Shown here in pieces: positions 43,326 through 51,948 of a stretch of DNA of 64,000 bases. The DNA comes from Swaminathania salitolerans (lineage in GTDB: Bacteria; Pseudomonadota; Alphaproteobacteria; Acetobacterales; Acetobacteraceae), in assembly GCF_025994315.1 (NCBI RefSeq), contig NZ_BAQE01000030.1; one strand, given 5' to 3'. The position numbers were made by a program, and so were the translations under genes. The notes below the pieces were generated by a model. It made no database searches. It was not told where the DNA came from and saw only the letters and a list, made by a program, of their open reading frames with translations. Every line of letters begins with the position of its first letter. The stretch's first letter is position 1.

Positions 43326-45263
43326 TCATTGGGTCACGACAGGAAGATAGATGCTGCTCGCCTGGGCGCCGCCACGGTGAACCGACTGCGTGGCGATCCG
43401 GTAATCGGCGGGCTTCGCATCGAAGATGTTCGAGACATAGGTTTGAGGGTTGCGATCGTAAAGGGGGAACCACGAGGACTGGATCTGCACCATGATCCGG
43501 TGCCCGGGCAGGAAGACGTGGTTCACGGCAGGCAGGACGAAACGGTATTCCTCGACCTTGTTTGCCGGAATGGCCTCGGGGCGCTCGAAGCTGTGGCGGT
43601 ATCGTCCCCGGAAGATATCCATCGAAATCGGGAGTTCGTAGCCGCCCATTTCCGGACGATCGGCCGTGATCCCGGGATAGACGTCGATGATCTTGACGAC
43701 CCAGTCGGCATCCGTGCCCGAAGTGGCGGCAAAGAGGCTCGCGGAAGGAACCCCGGAAACCCGCACGGGATGATCGAGAGGCGCTGTCTCATAGGTCAGC
43801 ACATCCGGACGGGCCTCGGCAAAACGCTGATCGCTGACGAGCCAGGGCTTCCAGCGCTTGCTGTCGTCGAAATTATAGGGTCGCGTCACGAAGGGCACGG
43901 GATGCGCAGGGTCGGACACGAAGCTGTCGACACCGGGTTTGGCCCGCGCGAATGCCAGTCCGCGATCGTCCTGCAGATACAGACGCTCGCCCGTCCCGAG
44001 ACAGGTCTCCTGACAATCGGCAAGCCATCCCCTCAGCCTGTCCCAGTGGTTCTCACCCGTATTGTAGATGATCGCGTCCTCGAGATTGACCTTCGGGCTT
44101 CCCGGCTTGAGATACTGGTCGAAGAAGGGACGCATGATCGTCTTGCGATACCAGAGCGCCGTATCCCCGTCGAAATGGAGCGGCCCGAGGGTCGAGCCGT
44201 CGTAATTGACCCCGCTGTGACGCCAGGGTCCCATGACGAGGATATTGGGCACCTTCGGATGATCCTTCCGCAGGGCCATCCAGCTGTGGATGGCACCCCA
44301 CATATCCTCCTGGTCCCATAATCCCTGCTCCCAGATCGTCGGGACGGAGAGGGGATGTTTCGCAAGCAGCCGGTCCAGCGCCTGATCCTGCCAGAACGCA
44401 TCATAGGCCGGATGGGCCTTCAGACGTTGCCACCATGGAAACTGGTCGAGCCCCGCTGCGGTGGCGAACGCACCGGCCGAGCCGGCTTCGAGAAAATTGG
44501 TGTAATCGTCCGCGTTATGACGGGGGATCGCGTCTCCCTCGCCACGGGCGCTCATCTCCATCGTGAAATAGTCGAAGCTCCCCTGACGGAAGGCGCCGTA
44601 GTGGAACCAGTCATCTCCCATCCAGCCATCGACCATCGGGCTTTCCGGTGCGGCCACCTTGAGAGCGGGATGCGGGTGGAGAAGCGCCATGACGACGGTC
44701 CACCCCTCATAGGACGATCCGGTCATGCCGACGCGCCCGTTGCTCTCCCTGACGTTCTTGACCAGCCAGTCGATCGTGTCGAAGGCGTCGGTCGTATCGT
44801 CCGTCTTGCTTGTGTTGAGCGGGCCGATCGGCGGTCGTGTCATCACGTAGTCGCCCTCGGATCCGAACTTGCCGCGGACATCCTGGAAGACCCTGATATA
44901 GCCCGCATCGACGAATACGCCGTCGCCCTGGGGAAGAAGATTCCTCATGCGATACGCATCGGGCACGCGGTTCGCGCGCTCGGATGCGTGATACGGCGTA
45001 CGAGTGAGAAGGATCGGCGCCTCATGCGGTTTCGCGCTCCGCGGAATGACGATGACCGTATGGAGCCTGACTCCGTCACGCATGGGGATCATCACCTCGT
45101 GCTTGACGTAGTCCCGCCCCGCCTCCGCCTTCCTGACCTCCGCCGGGATGTCCGAACCGCCCTGCACCATGTCGGGCGTGACCGACTGGGCATGGGCGAC
45201 GGACAGACCGAACAGACAGGACGACATCATGAGGACGGATTTGATACGTGGGGACAAATGCAC
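43326..45263 (-). CDS. Alpha-amino acid ester hydrolase / CocE-NonD family serine hydrolase, exported
   Basis: A 645-residue exported serine hydrolase. The start is the GTG at 45261-45263, with AAAGGA about 10 bases upstream, giving a clean signal peptide (MHLSPRIKSVLMMSSCLFGL, cleavage after AHA). The alpha/beta-hydrolase domain has the nucleophile in GMTGSSYEGW (second Ser) and the GPWRHSG histidine region; the C-terminal jelly-roll domain carries HRIMVQIQSSWFPLYDRNP. The acidic segment GWMGDDWFHYGAFRQ fits the carboxylate cluster of alpha-amino acid ester hydrolases, which in Acetobacter hydrolyse and synthesise beta-lactam antibiotics. The natural substrate is unknown. It is divergent from ilvD. 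Confidence 0.88.
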   Translation of the reverse strand: MHLSPRIKSVLMMSSCLFGLSVAHAQSVTPDMVQGGSDIPAEVRKAEAGRDYVKHEVMIPMRDGVRLHTVIVIPRSAKPHEAPILLTRTPYHASERANRVPDAYRMRNLLPQGDGVFVDAGYIRVFQDVRGKFGSEGDYVMTRPPIGPLNTSKTDDTTDAFDTIDWLVKNVRESNGRVGMTGSSYEGWTVVMALLHPHPALKVAAPESPMVDGWMGDDWFHYGAFRQGSFDYFTMEMSARGEGDAIPRHNADDYTNFLEAGSAGAFATAAGLDQFPWWQRLKAHPAYDAFWQDQALDRLLAKHPLSVPTIWEQGLWDQEDMWGAIHSWMALRKDHPKVPNILVMGPWRHSGVNYDGSTLGPLHFDGDTALWYRKTIMRPFFDQYLKPGSPKVNLEDAIIYNTGENHWDRLRGWLADCQETCLGTGERLYLQDDRGLAFARAKPGVDSFVSDPAHPVPFVTRPYNFDDSKRWKPWLVSDQRFAEARPDVLTYETAPLDHPVRVSGVPSASLFAATSGTDADWVVKIIDVYPGITADRPEMGGYELPISMDIFRGRYRHSFERPEAIPANKVEEYRFVLPAVNHVFLPGHRIMVQIQSSWFPLYDRNPQTYVSNIFDAKPADYRIATQSVHRGGAQASSIYLPVVTQ

Positions 45264-45484
45264 GCGCGGCGATCCTTTATGTTGCGACGATGACGGGTCT
45301 TGCGAAATCGCCCGGATGATCCGCCAGTCTTCCCCTTGCGGCAAGCGGGCGGCCACGTTATTTCAGTCCCGGCAATAAAAATACCCGCGCTGCCGTTTTT
45401 CCATTGCATATCGTGCGCGCTACCGCCTTCACCCAGCCTCGGTGCCCATGGCCCTGCCAAGCCCAGAACGACCGGATCCGATCT

Positions 45485-47335
45485 ATGCCCGCCTATCGCT
45501 CCCGCACCACGACCCATGGCCGCAACATGGCCGGCGCACGCGCGCTCTGGCGCGCGACCGGCATGACGGACAGGGATTTCGGCAAACCCATCATCGCGGT
45601 TGCCAATTCCTTCACCCAGTTCGTGCCGGGCCATGTGCATCTCAAGGATATGGGGGCGCTGGTCGGAGGGGCGATCGCCGAGGCAGGCGGGATCGCGCGC
45701 GAGTTCAACACGATCGCGGTGGATGACGGAATCGCCATGGGGCATGGAGGAATGCTCTACAGCCTTCCCTCCCGTGAGCTGATCGCGGACTCGATCGAGT
45801 ATATGGTGAACGCGCATTGTGCCGACGCGCTCGTCTGCATCAGCAATTGCGACAAGATCACCCCAGGGATGCTGATGGCGGCGCTCCGCCTCAATATTCC
45901 TGTCGTTTTCGTCTCGGGTGGGCCGATGGAGGCCGGGAAACTCGATGGACCGGGCATCAACCGCAAGCTCGATCTCGTCGATTCCATGGTCGCTGCGGCA
46001 AATCCGAAAGTGACGGATTCCGAGTCCGAGGCGATCGAACGCTCCGCCTGTCCGACCTGCGGATCCTGCTCGGGCATGTTCACGGCCAACTCGATGAACT
46101 GTCTGACCGAGGCCCTCGGTCTCTCGCTCCCGGGCAACGGAAGCCTTCTCGCGACCCATGCCGATCGCCGCGCCCTGTTCCTCGAGGCCGGGCGCCTCGT
46201 GGTGTCGCTCGCCCGACGCTGGTACGAGAACGACGACGTCTCGGCCCTGCCCCGCAGCATCGCCACCAAGGCCGCCTTCGAAAATGCGATGACGCTCGAT
46301 ATCGCCATGGGCGGATCGACCAATACGGTACTCCATCTTCTGGCAGCCGCGCGCGAGGCAGGGGTCGATTTCCACATGGCCGATATCGACCGGCTTTCGC
46401 GCAAGGTGCCCAATCTGTGCAAGGTCGCTCCTGCCAAGGCGGATGTGCACATGGAGGACGTCCATCGTGCCGGCGGAATTCCCGCCATCCTGGCCGAGCT
46501 CGCCCGATGCGACCTCATCGATCTGGATGTCCCGACCGTCCACGCTCCGACGATGGGAGCGGGACTGGCGAAATGGGACATTCTCGAAGGGGATGAGGAA
46601 GCGAGAACCCGGTTCCTCGCAGCGCCGGGCGGCGTCCGCACGACCGAGGCCTTTTCCCAGTCCAGCCGCTATCTCAGTCTCGACACCGATCGCGAGACCG
46701 GCGTTCTGCGCAGGAGAAGCCACGCTTTCTCGCAGGATGGAGGGCTTGCCGTCCTTTACGGCAATCTGGCCGAGGCGGGTGCGATCGTGAAAACGGCGGG
46801 GGGGGGCGACGCGCTTCTGACCTTCACGGGCCGCGCGCGCGTCTTCGAAAGCCAGGAAGATGCCGTCGCCGGAATTCTCGGCAACAAGATCACGGATGGC
46901 GATGTCGTGGTGATCCGGTACGAAGGGCCGAAGGGCGGGCCGGGTATGCAGGAAATGCTGTATCCGACCAGCTATCTCAAATCGAAGAATCTCGCCGAGA
47001 CCTGCGCACTGATCACCGATGGTCGCTTCTCGGGGGGGAGTTCCGGCCTCTCGATCGGGCATATCTCCCCCGAGGCTGCCGAGGGTGGTCTCATCGGTCT
47101 CATCGAGGATGGCGACCGGATCGAGATCGACATACCGAACCGCGTGCTGCGCGCGCTCGTCGATGATGCCACCCTGGCGGAGCGGCGCGCCCGCATGGAG
47201 GCGCGCGGCGAACGGGCTTGGCTCCCGGACCGCGAACGCGTCGTTTCGCCCGCCTTGCGGGCTTACGGCCTTCTCACCACGAGTGCGGCCAATGGCGCAG
47301 TACGCGATCTTTCGCAGATCGCGCGCAAGGCCTGA
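45485..47335 (+). CDS. ilvD: Dihydroxy-acid dehydratase
   Basis: Third step of valine, leucine and isoleucine synthesis; 616 residues, the E. coli length. It begins MPAYRSRTTTHGRNMAGARALWRA. Iron-sulfur cysteines are seen in ISNCDKITPGM and CPTCGSCSGMF, with VVFVSGGPMEAG and TDGRFSGGSSGLSIGH further on. The start at 45485 is the family N-terminus; the ribosome site is weak. Tandem hairpins follow the stop. Confidence 0.96.
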   Translation: MPAYRSRTTTHGRNMAGARALWRATGMTDRDFGKPIIAVANSFTQFVPGHVHLKDMGALVGGAIAEAGGIAREFNTIAVDDGIAMGHGGMLYSLPSRELIADSIEYMVNAHCADALVCISNCDKITPGMLMAALRLNIPVVFVSGGPMEAGKLDGPGINRKLDLVDSMVAAANPKVTDSESEAIERSACPTCGSCSGMFTANSMNCLTEALGLSLPGNGSLLATHADRRALFLEAGRLVVSLARRWYENDDVSALPRSIATKAAFENAMTLDIAMGGSTNTVLHLLAAAREAGVDFHMADIDRLSRKVPNLCKVAPAKADVHMEDVHRAGGIPAILAELARCDLIDLDVPTVHAPTMGAGLAKWDILEGDEEARTRFLAAPGGVRTTEAFSQSSRYLSLDTDRETGVLRRRSHAFSQDGGLAVLYGNLAEAGAIVKTAGGGDALLTFTGRARVFESQEDAVAGILGNKITDGDVVVIRYEGPKGGPGMQEMLYPTSYLKSKNLAETCALITDGRFSGGSSGLSIGHISPEAAEGGLIGLIEDGDRIEIDIPNRVLRALVDDATLAERRARMEARGERAWLPDRERVVSPALRAYGLLTTSAANGAVRDLSQIARKA

Positions 47336-47358
47336 TCGACACGCAGTCCTGACCCGGG

Positions 47359-47409
47359 CCGGACATGGCTTCGGGCGCCATGTCCGGATGTGCGCGGGTT
47401 TGTCCCGCG
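47359..47409 (+). terminator. Two tandem hairpins after ilvD
   Basis: CCGGACATGGC (47359-47369) pairs with GCCATGTCCGG (47377-47387), a perfect 11-base-pair stem. A second stem, CGCGGG (47393-47398) with CCCGCG (47404-47409), follows. There is no T-run, so they may act as a transcript-stabilising or Rho-assisted end. Confidence 0.6.
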
Positions 47410-47816
47410 ATGTTCATGATCATGCGTTTGGTCCTGCCCCGTACTCTCCGGGCCGGTCTCCGATCGCCCCCCTTCCCGGCAGGTTTCGGCCCGGGTGCAG
47501 GGGGCAGCCCGGACCGAAAGGGGCCAAAGCGATGTGCCCTGGGGTATCGGCATTCCTCGTCTCGAATGACATATAGACCCGCCTGACCGACCGGGCGAAG
47601 AGACCGGCTTGCGACGCCGATCCCGTGCGATCCCCCGTCGCAGCGACGCGAAGACCCCGGAACCGGAGCAGGCCCGGAAAAAGACGGGGAGCGCGTCCCT
47701 CTCCTGCCGTTTCTGTATCGGTGTTTACGCCCCCCAAAATGCCGTATTTGTGACGTGTGCCGTGAGAGCGCGCGCATCTCCGTCAAAGACTCATCATATT
47801 CACAAAATGTTCGTTA

Positions 47817-47869
47817 GATGAAACATCGTGATAGCAAATATTCTTATTTCTATAATGACATGTTTCATC
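47817..47869 (+). promoter_or_regulatory. Inverted repeat enclosing a TATAAT, upstream of the TonB receptor gene
   Basis: GATGAAACAT (47817-47826) and ATGTTTCATC (47860-47869) are perfect 10-base inverted repeats separated by 33 bases. A consensus -10, TATAAT at 47851-47856, lies between the arms; no convincing -35 was found. The receptor start is at 47919. This suggests a repressor or activator site at this promoter. Confidence 0.45.
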
Positions 47870-47918
47870 CGATAGCGCGTATCCGGATGCCACCTTTACC
47901 TGAATAGACGGTGGTACG

Positions 47919-50165
47919 ATGTGTCATTCATTTCCCCTTCGGAGAAGTCTTGCCACGAGTTGCATTTTCGGCGCGCTCGTTGCCACTGACAGCTTCCGCG
48001 CCGCGCGGGCATCCGGAAAAACAGCCGGGAAAAGCGGAGACCGCATCGAGACCATTATCGTGACCTCGGAGCGCAAGACGCAGAACGTGCAGAAAATCGC
48101 GGGCTCGGTGAGTGTCATAAGCCGGAAGGTGCTGGAGAACCGCAATGTCAACACGGTCTTCGATCTTCAATACATGACGCCTTCCCTGCAGATACAGCCT
48201 TCCTACGGGGGCGGCCAGTTTACCTATACGATCCGCGGTGTCGGTTTCAGTGGCTATTCGTCCAATAACAGCCCGACCGTCGGTCTCTATATCGACGAAG
48301 TGGCAAATCCCGTGCCCTTCGGCACGAACGGTCTCATGTTCGACATGGCCCGGGTCGAGGTTCTCAGAGGGCCGCAGGGAACGCTTTACGGGCGCAATAC
48401 GACAGGCGGCGCGATCAACTATATCACCAACCGGCCCGGCACATCCCGGGAGGCGGGGTTTTCCGTTCAGGATGGACGGTTCGGCGCTGCAACGGTCGAT
48501 GGCTATCTCTCCGGCCCCGTATCGCGCAGCCTTTCGATGCGCCTGTCGGGTCAGACCCAGCAGGGAGGCGCGTGGCAGTACGAGCCGGTCCGTCGCAAGC
48601 GGCTTGGCGATCTCGATCGCGGCGGCGCGCGGCTCCTCGTCGATTTTCATCCCGATGAAACGACGAGCGTGCTGCTCAACCTTCACGGCAGCCGCGATCG
48701 GTCCGAAGCCAATGGCGTTCGTCCCTGGTCGCCCATCACGGCGCTCAGCAGCACGAACCCGATACCGGCGCCGACCGACCGCTACCGGACCTTCTGGGGG
48801 ACTTCGTCCTCATTCGCGCGGCAGATCGGAATCGCGCCGGACAGCAAGCCCTTCAGTCATATCGATACGGGGGGCATCAATCTCAGAGCGCGAAAAACCC
48901 TCGGCGGCGTATCCATCGTCAATCTTGCGAGCTTCGATTCGATGCAGCGGGACGAATACGGCAATTACGACGGCTCCTCCCGCGCCATCGCCGATGTCTC
49001 TTTCAGAACCCGGGCGAATGTCGTCTCGGAGGAGCTTCGTTTTTCATCGTCGCGCAAGGATCGCCTGGAGTGGATAGGCGGCTTCTATTACGCCCATCAA
49101 TGGCTCAATGACCGGTATCAATCGGGATTCTACGACCTGAACCGGACGAATGGCGACGTGCGCTATACGCAATACGTGAACACCTATAGCGGTTTCGGCC
49201 AGGCGACCTATCACCTCACACCCCGTATCGCCCTCATCGGCGGTATACGGCTCGAACATGAGAGACGATCGCTCGACAGGCTCTACGCCCATTACATCGT
49301 GAACGATCGCATCACCAATCCGGGGAACCGGGTCGATCACCGGGCCCTGTCCTATACCCTGCCCTCGGCGAGATTCAGTGCGGAATATACCCCCTTCCAT
49401 CAGGACATGCTGTATTTCACCTTCAGCCGGGGCGTGAAATCCGGAGGGTTCACGGTCTATAATACGAATAACGCCGCCGACATGTCCCGGCCTTTCCGCC
49501 CGGAAAAGCTCTATGCCTTCGAAATCGGCAACAAGCTGGTCGTACCGCGCTACGATATGAGACTGAACGTCGATTTCTTCTATTACGACTATTTCGACCG
49601 TCAGGTTCAGTCCCAGACGGTAAGCCCCCTGAGCGGCGCGATCGGCATCTATGTCAATGCGCCGCGTTCTCACCAATATGGCGGGGAATACGAGTTCGAG
49701 TGGTCTCCGGTCGAGAGACTGCATATCCGTCAGTCGGGCGCTTACGTCACCGGCGCCTATGACGAGTTCACGACCGTAACCCGCGCCATCAAGGTCAACG
49801 GCCTGTGGCAGGGTGTCGTGACCGACGCTGCAGGGCAGCAGATTGCGGTGCCCCGGTTCACGGCGAACGGCTCGGCCGATTATTCCTGGCCTCTCGGACG
49901 CTACGCGCTCATGACGGGGATGGATTTCAGCCTGCGTACCACGCTGAATTTCCTGAACCCGCTCAATCGACTGGCTGGCTACACGCTTTGGGGCGGGTAT
50001 GTCGCATTCGCGCCGCGCAAGGGGCACTGGAAGATCGAGGCCATCGGGCGGAATATCACCGACAAGCGTTACGATGTCACGCGCGGTCGATTCATCAGCG
50101 GTGACAATATAGCACTCGCCGGGATGCCCGCGACCTGGCTTTTGCGTTTCAGAGCCGATCTCTAG
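47919..50165 (+). CDS. TonB-dependent outer membrane receptor
   Basis: A 748-residue receptor. After an N-terminal export signal (about 1-31, ending near ARAS) there is a TonB-box-like ETIIVTSER, then the plug domain (VFDLQYMTPSLQI, TIRGVGFSGYSSNNSPTVGLYIDEV, ARVEVLRGPQGTLYGRNTTGGAINYIT) and a beta barrel ending in WLLRFRADL. The GRNTTGGAINYIT plug is the type common in alphaproteobacterial receptors for varied substrates. It is followed after 70 bases by a PhoD-type phosphatase on the same strand, which suggests uptake of a phosphate-containing compound. The ligand is unknown. Confidence 0.9.
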   Translation: MCHSFPLRRSLATSCIFGALVATDSFRAARASGKTAGKSGDRIETIIVTSERKTQNVQKIAGSVSVISRKVLENRNVNTVFDLQYMTPSLQIQPSYGGGQFTYTIRGVGFSGYSSNNSPTVGLYIDEVANPVPFGTNGLMFDMARVEVLRGPQGTLYGRNTTGGAINYITNRPGTSREAGFSVQDGRFGAATVDGYLSGPVSRSLSMRLSGQTQQGGAWQYEPVRRKRLGDLDRGGARLLVDFHPDETTSVLLNLHGSRDRSEANGVRPWSPITALSSTNPIPAPTDRYRTFWGTSSSFARQIGIAPDSKPFSHIDTGGINLRARKTLGGVSIVNLASFDSMQRDEYGNYDGSSRAIADVSFRTRANVVSEELRFSSSRKDRLEWIGGFYYAHQWLNDRYQSGFYDLNRTNGDVRYTQYVNTYSGFGQATYHLTPRIALIGGIRLEHERRSLDRLYAHYIVNDRITNPGNRVDHRALSYTLPSARFSAEYTPFHQDMLYFTFSRGVKSGGFTVYNTNNAADMSRPFRPEKLYAFEIGNKLVVPRYDMRLNVDFFYYDYFDRQVQSQTVSPLSGAIGIYVNAPRSHQYGGEYEFEWSPVERLHIRQSGAYVTGAYDEFTTVTRAIKVNGLWQGVVTDAAGQQIAVPRFTANGSADYSWPLGRYALMTGMDFSLRTTLNFLNPLNRLAGYTLWGGYVAFAPRKGHWKIEAIGRNITDKRYDVTRGRFISGDNIALAGMPATWLLRFRADL

Positions 50166-50235
50166 AGGCAGTCCCGATGCTGATCCCCTTCCCCCCCGAC
50201 GGACCGGATCCGCGGTCCATTGCAGGACGCGCGCC

Positions 50236-51825
50236 ATGATCACCCCCGCCAGACGATCGTTTCTCGTTCTCGGTGCCGCAGGCGGTCTTGCCGCCCTCGC
50301 CCGACCGGCGCTGGTGCGCGCGTCCAGCCTCGCCCATCCCGGGATCGACACATGCTTCCCCTTCGGCGTCGCGAGCGGCGATCCGGACGGGAACAGCGTC
50401 GTTATCTGGACGCGCCTCGGCACGTTGCCGCTTCGTTACCGCGTCTCTCCTGCCCTGCCCGCGACCGTGGACGTGCATTGGGAAGTCTCCCGCGATCCGC
50501 TCATGCGTTCGCCCATCCGTACCGGCCTCGTAACCGCCCGGCGCAGCGAGGGATATTGCGTGAGAGCGGTGGTGGCGCTGCCGCCGACAGGCGCGCCATA
50601 CTGGTACCGTTTCAGTGCGGCGGGATGCGCCTCCGCCATCGGTCGGACGATTCTGCTCCCGGCTCCCGAGATCCGGACATCGCGCCTGCGTATCGCCGTG
50701 GCTTCCTGTGCGCATTACGAGTTCGGTCACTATGCAGCCTATGACCGCATTGCGGAGGACTCGCCCGATCTGATCGCATTCCTCGGCGATTACATCTACG
50801 AGCACAATGCCCCGCCCCGACGTGCAGGCGAAACGGTCCGGTCCTATGGCGGTCCGCTGGCCCATACGCTTGAGGATTACCGCTGGCGCTACGCGATCCA
50901 GAAAACGGACCCGGCCCTGCAACGCGCGCATGAAGCAGCGCCCTGGATCAGCATCTGGGACGATCATGAGGTTCTGGACGATTACTCCGGCATCTTTTCC
51001 TCTGCCCGGACCGAAACACGCACTGCCTTCCTGAGGCGACGGCAGGCCGCCTACCGGGCCTGGTATGAAAACATGCCGGTCAGGCCCGGGACACGGCTCT
51101 CCAACGGTCGGTACCGGATCTATCGCCGAATGTATTTCGGGGATCTCGCATCGATCGACTGTCTGGACGGCAGACAGTACCGCGCGCAACAGCCCTGCCC
51201 CGAAGGGCCGGATGCGGGCGAGGGACATATGGAACCGGATTCGTGCAGCGCCCTGTTCGATCCCGGGCGACAGTTTCTCGGAGCGAACCAGGAGCGATGG
51301 CTCGCACGGAACCTCGCCCGCAAGGGACAGATCTGGTCGATCATCGCGCAGGATCTGATGGTGGCATCGCTGCGCGCGCCGGATCGCGCGACAGGGCATT
51401 ATCGCTACTGGACCGATAGCTGGGACGGCTTCCAGGCGGCGCGCAACAGGCTGACCGATCTTCTGCACGACCTGAAAACACCGAACCCGGTGATCTTCAG
51501 CGGCGACTATCATGCCCATTTCGCAAGCGAGATCAGGCAGCGCCCGCATGATCCTGCGAGCCCGGTCGTAGCGACGGAGTTTCTCGGCACGTCCATTACC
51601 TCTCCCGGTCCATCCTATGCAGCGATCCGCTCCGTCCTTCCGATCAACCCCGACATCCATTTCTACGACAGCCGCAAGCGTGGCTATATCCTTGCCGAGT
51701 TCACGCGAGACCGTGCCGATATCCGGATGAAGGGTCTGGACGACGTACGCGATCCGGACAGCGCGGCGCGCGACATGGCGCGTTTCATCGTCGAGCGCGA
51801 CGCCCCGCGCCTCCTCCCCGGGTAG
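50236..51825 (+). CDS. phoD: PhoD-type alkaline phosphatase, Tat-exported
   Basis: A 529-residue phosphodiesterase/alkaline phosphatase D. The Tat signal is RRSFLVLGAAGGLAALARPA at the N-terminus. The PhoD N-terminal domain follows (FPFGVASGDPDGNSVVIWTR), then the metal-binding motifs LGDYIYEH, SIWDDHEVLDDYSG and FSGDYHAHFAS. AGGAC is upstream of the ATG. Together with the preceding TonB receptor it could free phosphate or a headgroup from organophosphates outside the cytoplasm. No PHO box was recognised upstream of the pair. Confidence 0.9.
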   Translation: MITPARRSFLVLGAAGGLAALARPALVRASSLAHPGIDTCFPFGVASGDPDGNSVVIWTRLGTLPLRYRVSPALPATVDVHWEVSRDPLMRSPIRTGLVTARRSEGYCVRAVVALPPTGAPYWYRFSAAGCASAIGRTILLPAPEIRTSRLRIAVASCAHYEFGHYAAYDRIAEDSPDLIAFLGDYIYEHNAPPRRAGETVRSYGGPLAHTLEDYRWRYAIQKTDPALQRAHEAAPWISIWDDHEVLDDYSGIFSSARTETRTAFLRRRQAAYRAWYENMPVRPGTRLSNGRYRIYRRMYFGDLASIDCLDGRQYRAQQPCPEGPDAGEGHMEPDSCSALFDPGRQFLGANQERWLARNLARKGQIWSIIAQDLMVASLRAPDRATGHYRYWTDSWDGFQAARNRLTDLLHDLKTPNPVIFSGDYHAHFASEIRQRPHDPASPVVATEFLGTSITSPGPSYAAIRSVLPINPDIHFYDSRKRGYILAEFTRDRADIRMKGLDDVRDPDSAARDMARFIVERDAPRLLPG

Positions 51826-51909
51826 CGCGACGGAACGATCGCGGAAAATGTGACGGATTAATTCGAGTTGGTGACTTTCTATTTCATGACGCTCCTGTTA
51901 GGAAGCTGA

Positions 51910-51924
51910 TGAGAATGATTATCA
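51910..51924 (+). promoter_or_regulatory. Fur-box-like site upstream of the siderophore receptor gene
   Basis: TGAGAATGATTATCA is a 7-1-7 style palindrome close to the Fur consensus (TGATAATNATTATCA). It lies 25 bases before the start codon of the siderophore receptor gene, the expected place for iron repression. Confidence 0.65.
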
Positions 51925-51948
51925 CTAAAAGAAACTCGAGGCGGATCT

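Larger units (their letters stand above)
47336..47918. other. Long intergenic region between ilvD and the TonB receptor gene
   Basis: About 580 bases. The first part holds two ilvD hairpins, the middle (about 47420-47740) is GC-rich with no supported gene, and the last 180 bases are AT-rich and contain the inverted repeat and TATAAT that probably drive the TonB receptor gene. Confidence 0.5.

Noticed and set aside
47420..47737. A 105-codon minus-strand frame in the ilvD-TonB gap
   Set aside because: Low complexity, no ribosome site, no recognisable family; consistent with chance in GC-rich DNA.
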